From Thalassospira lucentensis MCCC 1A00383 = DSM 14000 (lineage in GTDB: Bacteria; Pseudomonadota; Alphaproteobacteria; Rhodospirillales; Thalassospiraceae), in the NCBI RefSeq assembly GCF_000421265.1, contig NZ_ATWN01000006.1:62001-126000 (forward strand): a DNA stretch of 64,000 nt, in the 5' to 3' direction. The notes beneath the pieces are model-generated. The model worked only from the letters and a program-made list of their open reading frames with translations. It did not search any database and was not told where the DNA came from. Every line of letters starts with the position of its first letter. The first letter of the stretch is position 1. The position numbers and the translations under genes were made by a program. Shown here in pieces: positions 55,963-64,000 of this stretch.

Positions 55963-55979
55963 GTTTAGGGCAATGCGCA

Positions 55980-57596
55980 TTACGCCAAATCGCGCAAAGC
56001 CCGCCGAACGACCTTGCCTGTCGTCGTCATGGGCAGTTCATCAAGAAAGGCAATTTCGCGCGGGTATTCATGGGCGGCCAGACGGGTTTTAACGAACTGC
56101 TTGATGTCGTCTTCAAGCTCGGCACTTTGGGCAAAGCCATCGGCCAGAATGACAAAGGCCTTTACGATTTGCCCGCGCTGGGGATCAGGTTTGCCTATAA
56201 CCCCGGCCATCCGGACAGCCGGATGGGCAATCAGGCAATCTTCGATCTCGCCCGGACCAATCCGGTATCCCGCTGAACTGATGACGTCATCGTCGCGTCC
56301 GACAAAGCGGATATAGCCGTCTTCATCGACACAGCCCATATCGCCGGTCAGCAACCATTCACCGATGTATTTTTCCTGTGTGGCGTCTGGATTGCGCCAA
56401 TATTCCAGAAACATCACCGGATCGGGTGCACGCACAGCAATCCGGCCCATCTCACCAGCACCCAGCACATTGCCATCCAGATCAATCACCGCAACATCAT
56501 GCCCCGGCACTGGACGGCCCATGACACCGGGCTTGGGATCCATGATCGACTGGCAGGAACTAACCACCATGTTGCATTCGGTCTGACCATAAAACTCGTT
56601 GATCGTGACACCGAAAACCCGATGTCCCCAATCAAGAAGTTCCGACCCAAGCGTTTCACCACCACTTGCGATAGAGCGTAAATTACAGTTGAATTTTTGC
56701 GCCACATCATCACCCGCCGCCCGCATCATCTTTAACGCGGTTGGCGGCAGGAAGGTATTGCGCACGCCGAACTGCGCAATCAGTTCAAAGGCAGCCTCGG
56801 GGGTGAATTTTTCAAACCGGTGGGCGACGACTGGCACCCCGTGATGCCAAGATGGCAGAAGCACATCAAGCAACCCACCGATCCATGCCCAGTCGGCGGG
56901 CGTCCACATGACGTCATTGTCCTTTGGAAAGAAATCATGTGACATTTCGACACCGGGCAAATGGCCCAGCAATACCCGGTGCGCATGAAGGGCACCTTTG
57001 GGCTGGCCGGTGGTTCCTGATGTATAAATGATCAGGGCTGGTTCATCGGCACGGGTTTTAACCGGCTCGAACTGATCACTGGCCTCCGCCGACAGGGCCT
57101 TGAAATCAAAACAACTATCGGGCGCACCATCAATCACATAGACATATTCCAAGGCGGGTAAAAGATCGCGAATTTCCGCAATTTTTGCCGCTCCTTCGCG
57201 GTCAGTGACAAGTGCCTTGGCCGCACAGTTGCCCAACCGGTATTCCAGCGCATCAACGCCAAAAAGGGTAAACAGCGGCACAGCAATGCCACCCATTTTA
57301 TAGGTCGCAACATGGGCAATCGCGGTTTCGGGACTTTGCGGCAGTAAAATCCCGACCCGGTCGCCGCGGCGAATACCATGGCGGCGCATGACATTGGCAA
57401 AGCGGTTTGAAAGTCGTTTGATCTGGGCAAAACTGTAATCACGGCGGGACCCGTCCCGCCTGCGATACATCAGCGCCAGCCGATCCGGATCGTCGGCCCA
57501 TTTGTCACAGACATCGACACCAATATTGAAATAAGTCGGCACATCCCAGACGAACTCCGAGCGCACCGTCGCGTAATCATCACGACAGACCAGCAT
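55980..57596 (-). CDS. acyl-CoA synthetase, AMP-dependent
   Basis: Acid:CoA ligase of 538 residues. The P-loop-like motif is IIYTSGTTGQPKGALHAH, the A5 core NEFYGQTECN, A8 LTGDMGCVDEDGYIRFVGRDDDVI, and the C-terminal catalytic lysine lies in MTTTGKVVRRALRD. The overall pattern (HDFFPKDNDVMWTPADWAWIGG, with a PADWAW block) is that of medium-chain or aromatic acyl-CoA synthetases rather than acetyl-CoA synthetase. GGGAGG lies 5 nt before the ATG. Single gene; exact substrate unknown. Confidence 0.93.
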   Translation of the reverse strand: MLVCRDDYATVRSEFVWDVPTYFNIGVDVCDKWADDPDRLALMYRRRDGSRRDYSFAQIKRLSNRFANVMRRHGIRRGDRVGILLPQSPETAIAHVATYKMGGIAVPLFTLFGVDALEYRLGNCAAKALVTDREGAAKIAEIRDLLPALEYVYVIDGAPDSCFDFKALSAEASDQFEPVKTRADEPALIIYTSGTTGQPKGALHAHRVLLGHLPGVEMSHDFFPKDNDVMWTPADWAWIGGLLDVLLPSWHHGVPVVAHRFEKFTPEAAFELIAQFGVRNTFLPPTALKMMRAAGDDVAQKFNCNLRSIASGGETLGSELLDWGHRVFGVTINEFYGQTECNMVVSSCQSIMDPKPGVMGRPVPGHDVAVIDLDGNVLGAGEMGRIAVRAPDPVMFLEYWRNPDATQEKYIGEWLLTGDMGCVDEDGYIRFVGRDDDVISSAGYRIGPGEIEDCLIAHPAVRMAGVIGKPDPQRGQIVKAFVILADGFAQSAELEDDIKQFVKTRLAAHEYPREIAFLDELPMTTTGKVVRRALRDLA

Positions 57597-57716
57597 GTTT
57601 CCTCCCTGTATCTGCCACTGTTATTTGTTTTTTGGCTGCGGCAGATTTTCGCAGCATGCTAGTGCCAATCAGAGAAAATTGGAAGGTCTGTCTGAGCAAC
57701 GGTCAGCTCAGTACCC

Positions 57717-59288
57717 TCAGCGTGCGGGATCGAGCAGAAACGTAAAGTTGGCCGTTTGCCCGGCGTCGGTTACCGCATTGACATGGCAGCCAAGGCAGGT
57801 CGCATCACTATGATGCTGGATAAAGCTTTCAAGGGCACTGTTGGTTAGAAAACGCGGCACTTCGCCAACACCAAACGGTGCCCCACCCGGATTGCCGATC
57901 CATTGCGTGCCCAGCAGCATGTAATTTGCCCAAACCGTGCCTTCCAGTTTGGCTTGCCAGACAAAGTTGGCTTCGGCCGTTCCGGAAAACAATCGCCAAC
58001 ACCGAACAATATCGGGCGGCACCACAGCCCCCCCCGACGCTGTGCGGGCATATGGTGCATGATCATCCCACCGAAGGTCCGCTTGAACGGACTGATTGGC
58101 CCGCCCCCCTGCCCCGGTTCGGCCCCCATAAAAAAGGAACCCGTCGGTCGGGGTTTGGAGCCCGGCCGGATCGGGGGCCAGACAGCCATCGGCAAACGGT
58201 GTATCGGTGATGATGCTATTGGGGCGTCGCGCGTTGGCTGCCAGCGGCACCGTGCCAACATGTTCGAAACTCGACCAGATCCAGCGATCCCCATTGCCAC
58301 TGGTCACACGTTCAACCAGATGCATTCCGACAAGCCCGACCGTCACATCAAGGCAGGCTGACTTGCCATCGAGAGTAACATCCCCATCCAAGGCAATGCG
58401 TGCCGCACGGGTGAAATAGCGATCTCCTGACAGTCCATCGGGCAAAATACGCCAGGCAAATTTCAAAAGCTGTGCGCCCATGACACTGTTTTTGCGCGCA
58501 TCAACAGCCGCATCGGCAACCACAGCATCAGCAGAGTGAGACGCCGAAGCCGTCTTGATCACGCCTTTGGCAAAACTGCCGGTATTTGAAACGCGGGTGT
58601 TGGGACCATGCCCCATGGGGAAAGCAACCGGTTGCCCGGCATTGGCAAACTCCAGACGTCCGGATTCGTGGTCCAGTCCGTTTTGACGAATGTAATTGGC
58701 CGCGACCGGGTTGATGCGGGTTTCATACAAAATGAAATTCCCGGCCTGATCGACCAGAATGTCACCGCTTGATTGGACATGACTTGCCAGCAGCAGGGCC
58801 CCGTCGGGCAGACCATCCCGGCAGGCCGGGTTTGGCATGGCAACCTCGGAAAACAGATCCCGTCTGGTGGGATATGTTTCCCACCGCGCAAGACCGTTCC
58901 CAGTTGGATCAGACGAGGTTACGGCAACAAAGGACTGCCAGGAAAACCGGTCAAAAGGTCGTTGGGCTTCGTAGGCCAAAAATCGGTAAATGAAACTGGC
59001 GTCAAATTCAGGCACATCGACCGGCGCAACAGAACAGGGTGCGGCCTGATCGGGATCAGCACAAAATTCGGATTGAGGATATTTGTCGGTAAAAACCGGA
59101 ATGGCGCCCGAATCCGGGTTCGCCGTCAGATTGGCATTCTGGGCCCGACCGCCATTTGGCAAGACAATACAAAACAACGCCAAACCCGCAAGCGCAGCCA
59201 TGCTTAAACCCGATAAACGCCAAGACAGGCGCTCGGTGATAAGGTTTTGAAGTCGCTTAACGTTTTTGATCAAACTTGGCCCGGACAT
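57717..59288 (-). CDS. secreted protein of unknown function with one C-terminal haem-type CXXCH
   Basis: Protein of 523 residues with an N-terminal signal or anchor (LSMAALAGLALFCIVLPNGG). The body is a long beta-rich region with FSWQSFVAVTSSDPTGNG and FPMGHGPNTRVSNTGSFAKG, not tied to a family I know. A single haem-attachment-like motif, CLGCHVN, sits near the C-terminus (TCLGCHVNAVTDAGQT), followed by FLLDPAR. A monohaem protein with such a large non-cytochrome part is unusual. Genes around it do not reveal the function. Confidence 0.7.
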   Translation of the reverse strand: MSGPSLIKNVKRLQNLITERLSWRLSGLSMAALAGLALFCIVLPNGGRAQNANLTANPDSGAIPVFTDKYPQSEFCADPDQAAPCSVAPVDVPEFDASFIYRFLAYEAQRPFDRFSWQSFVAVTSSDPTGNGLARWETYPTRRDLFSEVAMPNPACRDGLPDGALLLASHVQSSGDILVDQAGNFILYETRINPVAANYIRQNGLDHESGRLEFANAGQPVAFPMGHGPNTRVSNTGSFAKGVIKTASASHSADAVVADAAVDARKNSVMGAQLLKFAWRILPDGLSGDRYFTRAARIALDGDVTLDGKSACLDVTVGLVGMHLVERVTSGNGDRWIWSSFEHVGTVPLAANARRPNSIITDTPFADGCLAPDPAGLQTPTDGFLFYGGRTGAGGRANQSVQADLRWDDHAPYARTASGGAVVPPDIVRCWRLFSGTAEANFVWQAKLEGTVWANYMLLGTQWIGNPGGAPFGVGEVPRFLTNSALESFIQHHSDATCLGCHVNAVTDAGQTANFTFLLDPAR

Positions 59289-59527
59289 GGCAGATTGAGC
59301 CTTTGTGTCTTGCTATCACTGCGCGATTACCCCCTGCATTCAAGCATATTAGCGCTTTTTTGAACGATTGTCGCGTCCAAGCGCGAAGTGAACAAGATCA
59401 CAACATATATTCCCGCAAGGGGCATCAATCGGGCAAACCGTTGCTTTTCGTGGAAATTCTGCCATATTTTGACCATTGCAGGATACTATCAGTATTCTGC
59501 TCACAATTGGATCAAAGAGGGATTTCA

Positions 59528-60250
59528 ATGGCTTTTGAAACGCGTCAACGCGGCTATGACGTCTCGGTTGGCCGGTCGGCGGCCGAGATCGATGCAGGTC
59601 TCCGCGCCTATATGCTAAGTGTTTATAACTACATGGCATCCGCACTGGCTCTGACCGGTGTGGTCGCGATGGCAGTGTCCACCAGCCCAACCCTGATGCA
59701 GGCTATTTTCGGTACAGGACTGCAGTGGATTGTGATGCTGGCCCCGATCGGGCTGGTGTTCTTCCTGAGCGCGCGCATTCACAAAATGAGCTTTGGCGCT
59801 GCACAGACGACGTTCTGGATTTATGCCGCCCTGATGGGTCTGTCGCTTTCATCGATCTTCCTGGTTTATACCGGTGAATCGATTACCCGGACCTTCTTCA
59901 TCACCGCAGGTACTTTTGGTGCGATGAGCCTGTTTGGCTACACCACCAAGAAAGATCTGTCGGGCTGGGGCAGCTTCCTGTTCATGGGTCTGATCGGCAT
60001 CATCATTGCCATGGTGGTCAACATCTTCCTCGCGAGCACGATGTTGCAGTTCATCATCTCGGCTGCTGGTGTACTGATCTTCACGGGCCTTACCGCCTAT
60101 GACACCCAGCGCATCAAGGAAGAGTATCACGAACATGACGACACCGCGACTTCGGGCAAGAAAGCCCTGTTCGGTGCCCTGCGTCTGTATCTTGACTTCG
60201 TGAACCTGTTTATCATGTTGCTGCACTTCTTCGGCGCAAGCCGCGAGTAG
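59528..60250 (+). CDS. Bax inhibitor-1/YccA family membrane protein
   Basis: Inner-membrane protein of 240 residues, starting MAFETRQRGYDVSVGRSAAEID at 59528 after AGAGGGA; upstream in-frame ATGs belong to leader DNA. About seven TM helices follow; the BI-1 family block TGLTAYDTQRIKEEYHE is present. YccA-type members modulate the FtsH protease in E. coli; others act as Ca2+ leak channels. It has its own terminator. HtpX, another membrane quality-control protease, lies 2 kb away. Confidence 0.93.
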   Translation: MAFETRQRGYDVSVGRSAAEIDAGLRAYMLSVYNYMASALALTGVVAMAVSTSPTLMQAIFGTGLQWIVMLAPIGLVFFLSARIHKMSFGAAQTTFWIYAALMGLSLSSIFLVYTGESITRTFFITAGTFGAMSLFGYTTKKDLSGWGSFLFMGLIGIIIAMVVNIFLASTMLQFIISAAGVLIFTGLTAYDTQRIKEEYHEHDDTATSGKKALFGALRLYLDFVNLFIMLLHFFGASRE

Positions 60251-60274
60251 AATGCGTCACGCATTCGCAGTCAG

Positions 60275-60306
60275 AAACCCCGCAGTGCAAGCTGCGGGGT
60301 TTTCTT
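60275..60306 (+). terminator. intrinsic terminator after the BI-1 gene
   Basis: Perfect 11-bp stem AAACCCCGCAG (60275-60285) and CTGCGGGGTTT (60292-60302), loop TGCAAG, then TTCTTTT. A smaller perfect hairpin, AATGCG-TCA-CGCATT (60251-60265), begins right at the stop codon. Confidence 0.92.
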
Positions 60307-60386
60307 TTGCCTGCATGAAATTTGTCCCAAGGGAAACCGTCGCGACATCGTAAAAACAGGATGCCCAAGATCAAGCCAATGATCGA

Positions 60387-62039
60387 TCAGGACCCGGTGG
60401 ATTCCTGATTGTTCTCACCCCCGGTCGCATCCATCACGGCCTTGCGATGGGACAACTGGGACAGCATGTTTTCCGCCCGCGTATAGCCACCCGATGCGGC
60501 GCGCGCAGCACCCTTGGCCCCGGCATCGGTAAAAGCTTCGTACGCTTGCGAGAAGCTGACACGCGCCAGCCCCGTCATCTTTGAATCTTTGCCCTGGCTG
60601 CCATTCATCAGTTGAACCGAGGCCAGTGCAAACATTGTCCGCCCCCAGATATAGGGCTGATCACGCCGGGCACAGACCTTGAGCGATGCCTGATACACAG
60701 GAATGACCTGTTCATCGGGAATATGGATATCATTGATCAGGGCCGATGCGACGATGGACTCCGCCAGACCATAAGCCGCAATTGCATACAGTGCCGCATG
60801 CGACCGGTTGCTGATCATGCCAATTGCCCGGCGAAACTGCACGACACCACTATCGGCGAGTTTGGCGTTTTCGGTTTCTTTGGCATGAGCAACCAATGCT
60901 TCGCCCCCCCGGCAAATCGCCGTCGCACAGTCGGCGGCCGATCCGCCAGTCAATTCAAAGCGCCGGACAAGGAACTTCCAAAGTGCGATGGCCAAGGTTC
61001 CCGTACTTGCCTGCATGTTGCTGACCAACGACCAATTCACCAACCCGCCATAAAGCGCAAGAATGGCTGTTTTCTGGCAATCGACCTTGTCAAAATCGCT
61101 GATTCCGGCAATGAGTTCCTCGGTACTGGCTTCTTTGACGACGACTTCCTTATGGTGCAGTTTTTCGCCCAGCAGCCCCGATGGCGCCGCAGCCTTCACG
61201 ACAGCCTTCTCGACAGGTTGATCCCCGGCGGCCTTAAGAATTTGACGGATTTGGGGTTCAATCACGCGCATCGCCGTCGCGCAATATTTGCGATCACCGG
61301 TTTCAGCCAGAACGTAAGCCGCAAAGGCATAGGCCGTTGCCACGCCGGGCCCCGCAGCATCAAACGTATCGCCCTTCTGAATGCGTTCCTGAATATCTTC
61401 AAGGTGCGAGGTCAGGCGCGCCATCTGCTGGGACCGCATTTCACTGCCGCGCGCCTGATGAACAAGTTCCGCGGAAAGTAAGATACGCAGGGCTTCTGTC
61501 GTATCGTGATGTTCAGGCAGCTTGAAACAATGGGTCAGCGGCATGATCAGGCCATAAAGCGACGATGCCAGTTCATCGCTGATCAGGTGAACTTCAAGCT
61601 GGCCGGTGGCATCGTTTTGCCTTCCCCAGAACATTGCTTGTGCATCACGCTGATGGGCAACGTTCAATGCGCCAAGCTTAGTCTCACGTATGGCCTGAAA
61701 GGGATCCGCAACATCGGGGTTCGGCGCAAAAAACTGATTTACCAGAACGACCTGACTGTCTGGAATCGATGCAAGACTGCGCGAAAGAATATTGGCAATG
61801 GCATCAGGCTGTTCCGGGCTGGTCGGTGTTGCACCCCCTGCAGCACTCGCATTAGCAGGATTGGCATTGGCAGGGTTAGCACCGGAAAAGCGCGCAATGG
61901 CATAGCGGTATGACGGTTCCGGTTCTGACGTTGTCACATCAGAATCAGATGTCACAACGTCGTCAGTATGCCCGTTTGCGTCTTGGCCTGCGAACAGCGA
62001 TTTGATCGCAAGACCAACGACAGACCAGAAACCAGCCAT
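60387..62039 (-). CDS. large protein of unknown function with helical repeats
   Basis: Protein of 550 residues. After a short hydrophobic start (MAGFWSVVGLAIKSLFAG) comes a Ser/Asp/Thr-rich linker and a small repeat (ANPANANPANASAAGG, residues about 55-70). Residues 80-170 look like a folded alpha/beta unit (NILSRSLASIPDSQVVLVNQF, AMFWGRQNDATGQLEVHLIS), and the rest is all-helical with an Ala-rich TPR/Sel1-like pattern. No enzyme motif was found. AAGGGA lies before the ATG. It is divergent-neighbour to BI-1 and upstream-neighbour to htpX, but its role is unknown. Confidence 0.7.
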   Translation of the reverse strand: MAGFWSVVGLAIKSLFAGQDANGHTDDVVTSDSDVTTSEPEPSYRYAIARFSGANPANANPANASAAGGATPTSPEQPDAIANILSRSLASIPDSQVVLVNQFFAPNPDVADPFQAIRETKLGALNVAHQRDAQAMFWGRQNDATGQLEVHLISDELASSLYGLIMPLTHCFKLPEHHDTTEALRILLSAELVHQARGSEMRSQQMARLTSHLEDIQERIQKGDTFDAAGPGVATAYAFAAYVLAETGDRKYCATAMRVIEPQIRQILKAAGDQPVEKAVVKAAAPSGLLGEKLHHKEVVVKEASTEELIAGISDFDKVDCQKTAILALYGGLVNWSLVSNMQASTGTLAIALWKFLVRRFELTGGSAADCATAICRGGEALVAHAKETENAKLADSGVVQFRRAIGMISNRSHAALYAIAAYGLAESIVASALINDIHIPDEQVIPVYQASLKVCARRDQPYIWGRTMFALASVQLMNGSQGKDSKMTGLARVSFSQAYEAFTDAGAKGAARAASGGYTRAENMLSQLSHRKAVMDATGGENNQESTGS

Positions 62040-62239
62040 TACATCCCTTATCCGTGATCATGCATTGCGAATTGGAAAACAAAAGCCCGACAAAGAGTTA
62101 CGGGACCATTGTCTGCCGCGAGTCAATTGGGGTCAATGCACTCAATACCGGTTTTCACGATACTGAAGGATAGGAGTTCGCCACCCGAAAACATAATCAA
62201 TACTGACAAATGTCTGATAAATCGGCATTATTTTATGTT

Positions 62240-63193
62240 TTAGTTCCAAGGGCGTCTTCGTTGTCGACGGGCATTCTGATTGCGAGACTGTGTCTGCCAC
62301 GGCCCAGAATGGGCAGGTTGATCAGCTGTTTGATCTGTCACCGGAACAGTCATGGCCTTAAGACGGGCAATGCGGTTGGCCATATCGGGGTGGGTTGAAA
62401 ACAAACTGTCCATCCCCTTTCCCGACAGTGGGTTGGCGATATACATGTGCGCGGTTGCCGGGTTACGTTCTGCATCCTGATTGGGGATGGTGTGAACGCC
62501 TTTATCAAGCTTGTTCAAGGCACTGGCCAGCCATAACGGATGGCCGCAAATCTCCGCGCCCATTTTATCGGCTTGGTATTCGCGGGTACGTGAAATCGCC
62601 ATCTGAACCAACATCGCGCCAAGCGGGGCCAGAATGGCGACCAAAATCATGCCAAAGCCGCCAAGCGGATTGTTGTTGTCGTTCCGATGACCGCCAAAGA
62701 TACCGGCAAACATTGCAAAATTCGCCAAGGCAGAAATGGCACCGGCGATGGTCGCGGTAATTGTCATGGTCAGGGTATCGCGGTTTTTAACATGGGCCAG
62801 TTCATGGGCCATGACCCCGGCGATCTCGTTCCGATCCAAAAGCTTGAGCAATCCGGTGGTTGCCGCCACGGCCGCATTTTCCGGATTACGCCCGGTGGCA
62901 AAGGCATTGGGCTGTGGATTTTCAACCACATAGACCTTGGGCATCGGCAAACCGGCATTCTGCGACAATTCACGCACCATCGAAACCAGTTCCGGTGCCG
63001 TGCGGTCATCGACCTGGCGGGCGCTTCGCATCCGAAGCAGCATCGCATCCGAGTTCCAATAGGCAAACACGTTCATCGCACCAGCAAAAAGCAAGGCGAT
63101 GATCATGCCCTGCTGCCCGCCAATCATCATGCCGACCACGCCAAACAGCGCGGTCAACCCGGCGAGTAACAAACCTGTACGGATGTAATTCAT
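62240..63193 (-). CDS. htpX: membrane-bound zinc protease HtpX
   Basis: Membrane metalloprotease of 317 residues from the ATG at 63193 ([18 protein letters not shown]). Four hydrophobic segments surround the catalytic domain; the zinc site is HELAH in [14 protein letters not shown], with the third ligand Glu in [12 protein letters not shown]. HtpX degrades misfolded inner-membrane proteins together with FtsH. The C-terminus ends in an unusual Arg/Gln-rich stretch ([17 protein letters not shown]). Confidence 0.95.
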   Translation of the reverse strand: MNYIRTGLLLAGLTALFGVVGMMIGGQQGMIIALLFAGAMNVFAYWNSDAMLLRMRSARQVDDRTAPELVSMVRELSQNAGLPMPKVYVVENPQPNAFATGRNPENAAVAATTGLLKLLDRNEIAGVMAHELAHVKNRDTLTMTITATIAGAISALANFAMFAGIFGGHRNDNNNPLGGFGMILVAILAPLGAMLVQMAISRTREYQADKMGAEICGHPLWLASALNKLDKGVHTIPNQDAERNPATAHMYIANPLSGKGMDSLFSTHPDMANRIARLKAMTVPVTDQTADQPAHSGPWQTQSRNQNARRQRRRPWN

Positions 63194-63391
63194 GCTCAAG
63201 CGCCCTTCAGACAACGACATCGGGCAAAAGATAGGCATAAGTATTCACATGGCAAGGCATGCCGAAGAAAGGTGAGATCGAACTCACATCATGTCGTGCT
63301 AGGGCAGCGGACAGGCTTTGCGTAAATCCTAGTGAATCATCTTTCGATCAGGCCCGTGGGCGGAAATCAAAACACGCTATCAGAAAAAGGA

Positions 63392-63445
63392 AGAAACAGC
63401 CGGACCTACGGGGGTCGGGGGGGGGAAGTTGGCCCGGCTGTTTCT
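63392..63445 (-). terminator. likely terminator after the RND pump gene, with a poly-G loop
   Basis: A 12-bp stem (AGAAACAGCCGG at 63392-63403 and CCGGCTGTTTCT at 63434-63445) encloses a 30-nt loop containing runs of 5 and 9 G on the plus strand (63410-63425). On the minus strand the stem is followed by TCCTTTTTC. It lies 13 bp past the RND stop codon. Confidence 0.6.
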
Positions 63446-63458
63446 GCAACGATTCCGT

Positions 63459-64000
63459 TTACTCCGCAGACTGATTGGAATCAGCCCCATCGAGTGAACG
63501 GACTTCGTCGCGCCGGCCAATCATGCGCACGAGCACATAAAAGACCGGAGTCAGGATCAGGCCAAATATCGTCACACCCAGCATGCCCGAGAAAACGGCA
63601 ATACCAATCGCGTGGCGCATCTCGGCCCCGGCACCACTGGACAGAACCAGCGGCACGACGCCCATGATGAAGGCCAGTGATGTCATCAGGATCGGGCGCA
63701 ACCGCAGGCGGCTGGCCTCGATCGCAGCCTGAAGCGTTGTGCGGCCCTGATGTTCAAGTTCGCGGGCGAACTCGACAATCAGGATCGCGTTCTTTGATGC
63801 CAGTCCGGCGAGAACAAACAGACTGATCTGGGTGAAGATGTTGTTATCCCCGCCAAACAGATAGACACCAAAGACAGCAGAAAGGATGCTCATCGGGACG
63901 ATCATGATGACCGCCAGCGGCATGGTCAGGCTTTCGTACTGGGCCGCCAGAACCAGGAACACCAGAAGGATACAGATCGGGAAGATATACATTGCTGTAT
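63459..64000 (-). CDS. RND-family efflux pump permease, C-terminal part only
   Basis: The gene continues beyond the right edge; about 180 C-terminal residues are visible. They carry the last TM bundle of an HAE1/AcrB-type pump: ILLVFLVLAAQYESLTMPL, GLASKNAILIVEFARELEHQG, SRLRLRPILMTSLAFIMGVVPLV, and the final TVIFGLILTPVFYVLV-like helix. These match multidrug RND transporters, driven by proton flow in complex with a membrane-fusion protein and an outer-membrane channel, which are not in the window. Confidence 0.95.
   Translation of the reverse strand, partial: TAMYIFPICILLVFLVLAAQYESLTMPLAVIMIVPMSILSAVFGVYLFGGDNNIFTQISLFVLAGLASKNAILIVEFARELEHQGRTTLQAAIEASRLRLRPILMTSLAFIMGVVPLVLSSGAGAEMRHAIGIAVFSGMLGVTIFGLILTPVFYVLVRMIGRRDEVRSLDGADSNQSAE

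Overview
The window reads as ordinary chromosome of a marine-type alphaproteobacterium of the Rhodospirillales, most like Thalassospira. That placement rests on gene content and protein style recalled from memory, not on a database search. Supporting signs are the kdsB-pheA pair divergent from a membrane-anchored cytochrome c, a DUF1127 small protein, many EamA and LysE exporters, and GANTC-rich intergenic DNA. Base composition is moderately GC-rich and fairly even, except for AT-richer stretches at about 41.0-42.1 kb, 43.6-45.3 kb and 50.8-51.6 kb.

Layout. 0-4.7 kb: a minus-strand branched-chain acyl-CoA operon (PaaI thioesterase, isovaleryl-CoA dehydrogenase, thiolase) behind a palindromic operator, a carbonic anhydrase cut by the window edge, and a periplasmic solute-binding protein. 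4.9-8.9 kb: an RhlE-type RNA helicase with a long RGG/RDG tail, divergent from a Cache-domain chemoreceptor. 8.9-13.5 kb: pheA and kdsB, divergent from a cytochrome c, then a tandem pair of inositol-monophosphatase-family phosphatases. 13.6-23.2 kb: transport region with two cation/proton antiporters, a LysE exporter, a DinB protein, four EamA transporters (three in tandem) and an Lrp-type regulator. 23.2-28.3 kb: an SDR dehydrogenase, PhhB, a uracil-DNA-glycosylase-like protein, a GST, an M17 aminopeptidase, a 267-bp imperfect palindromic element and a MarR regulator. 28.5-37.1 kb: a second LysE exporter, a FliL-like protein, and the yejABEF peptide importer behind a LysR gene. 37.2-45.3 kb: a DUF1127 protein, a methyltransferase, a quinone reductase, tRNA-Ser(GGA), a BrnTA toxin-antitoxin pair, a MarR/EamA divergon with two clean palindromic operators, and a lone AT-rich DUF3800 gene. 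45.3-50.8 kb: housekeeping genes on the minus strand (ProC-like, ThpR, pirin, Tas, FIST, J-domain). 50.8-51.7 kb: gene-free DNA with a perfect DnaA box, a near-perfect inverted one and a dense GANTC cluster. 51.7-64 kb: tesA divergent from ybbAP, an acyl-CoA synthetase, two uncharacterised large proteins, a Bax-inhibitor-1 protein, HtpX and the C-terminus of an RND efflux pump.

How the genes work together: local operons cover leucine/isovalerate breakdown, LPS-sugar activation with phenylalanine synthesis, peptide uptake (Yej), lipase/ABC export (TesA-YbbAP) and membrane-protein quality control (BI-1/YccA family plus HtpX). No CRISPR array, phage, insertion sequence or rRNA was seen. The least explained items are the DnaA-box/GANTC region, the AT-rich DUF3800 insert, the palindromic element at 27.5 kb and the 523- and 550-residue proteins.
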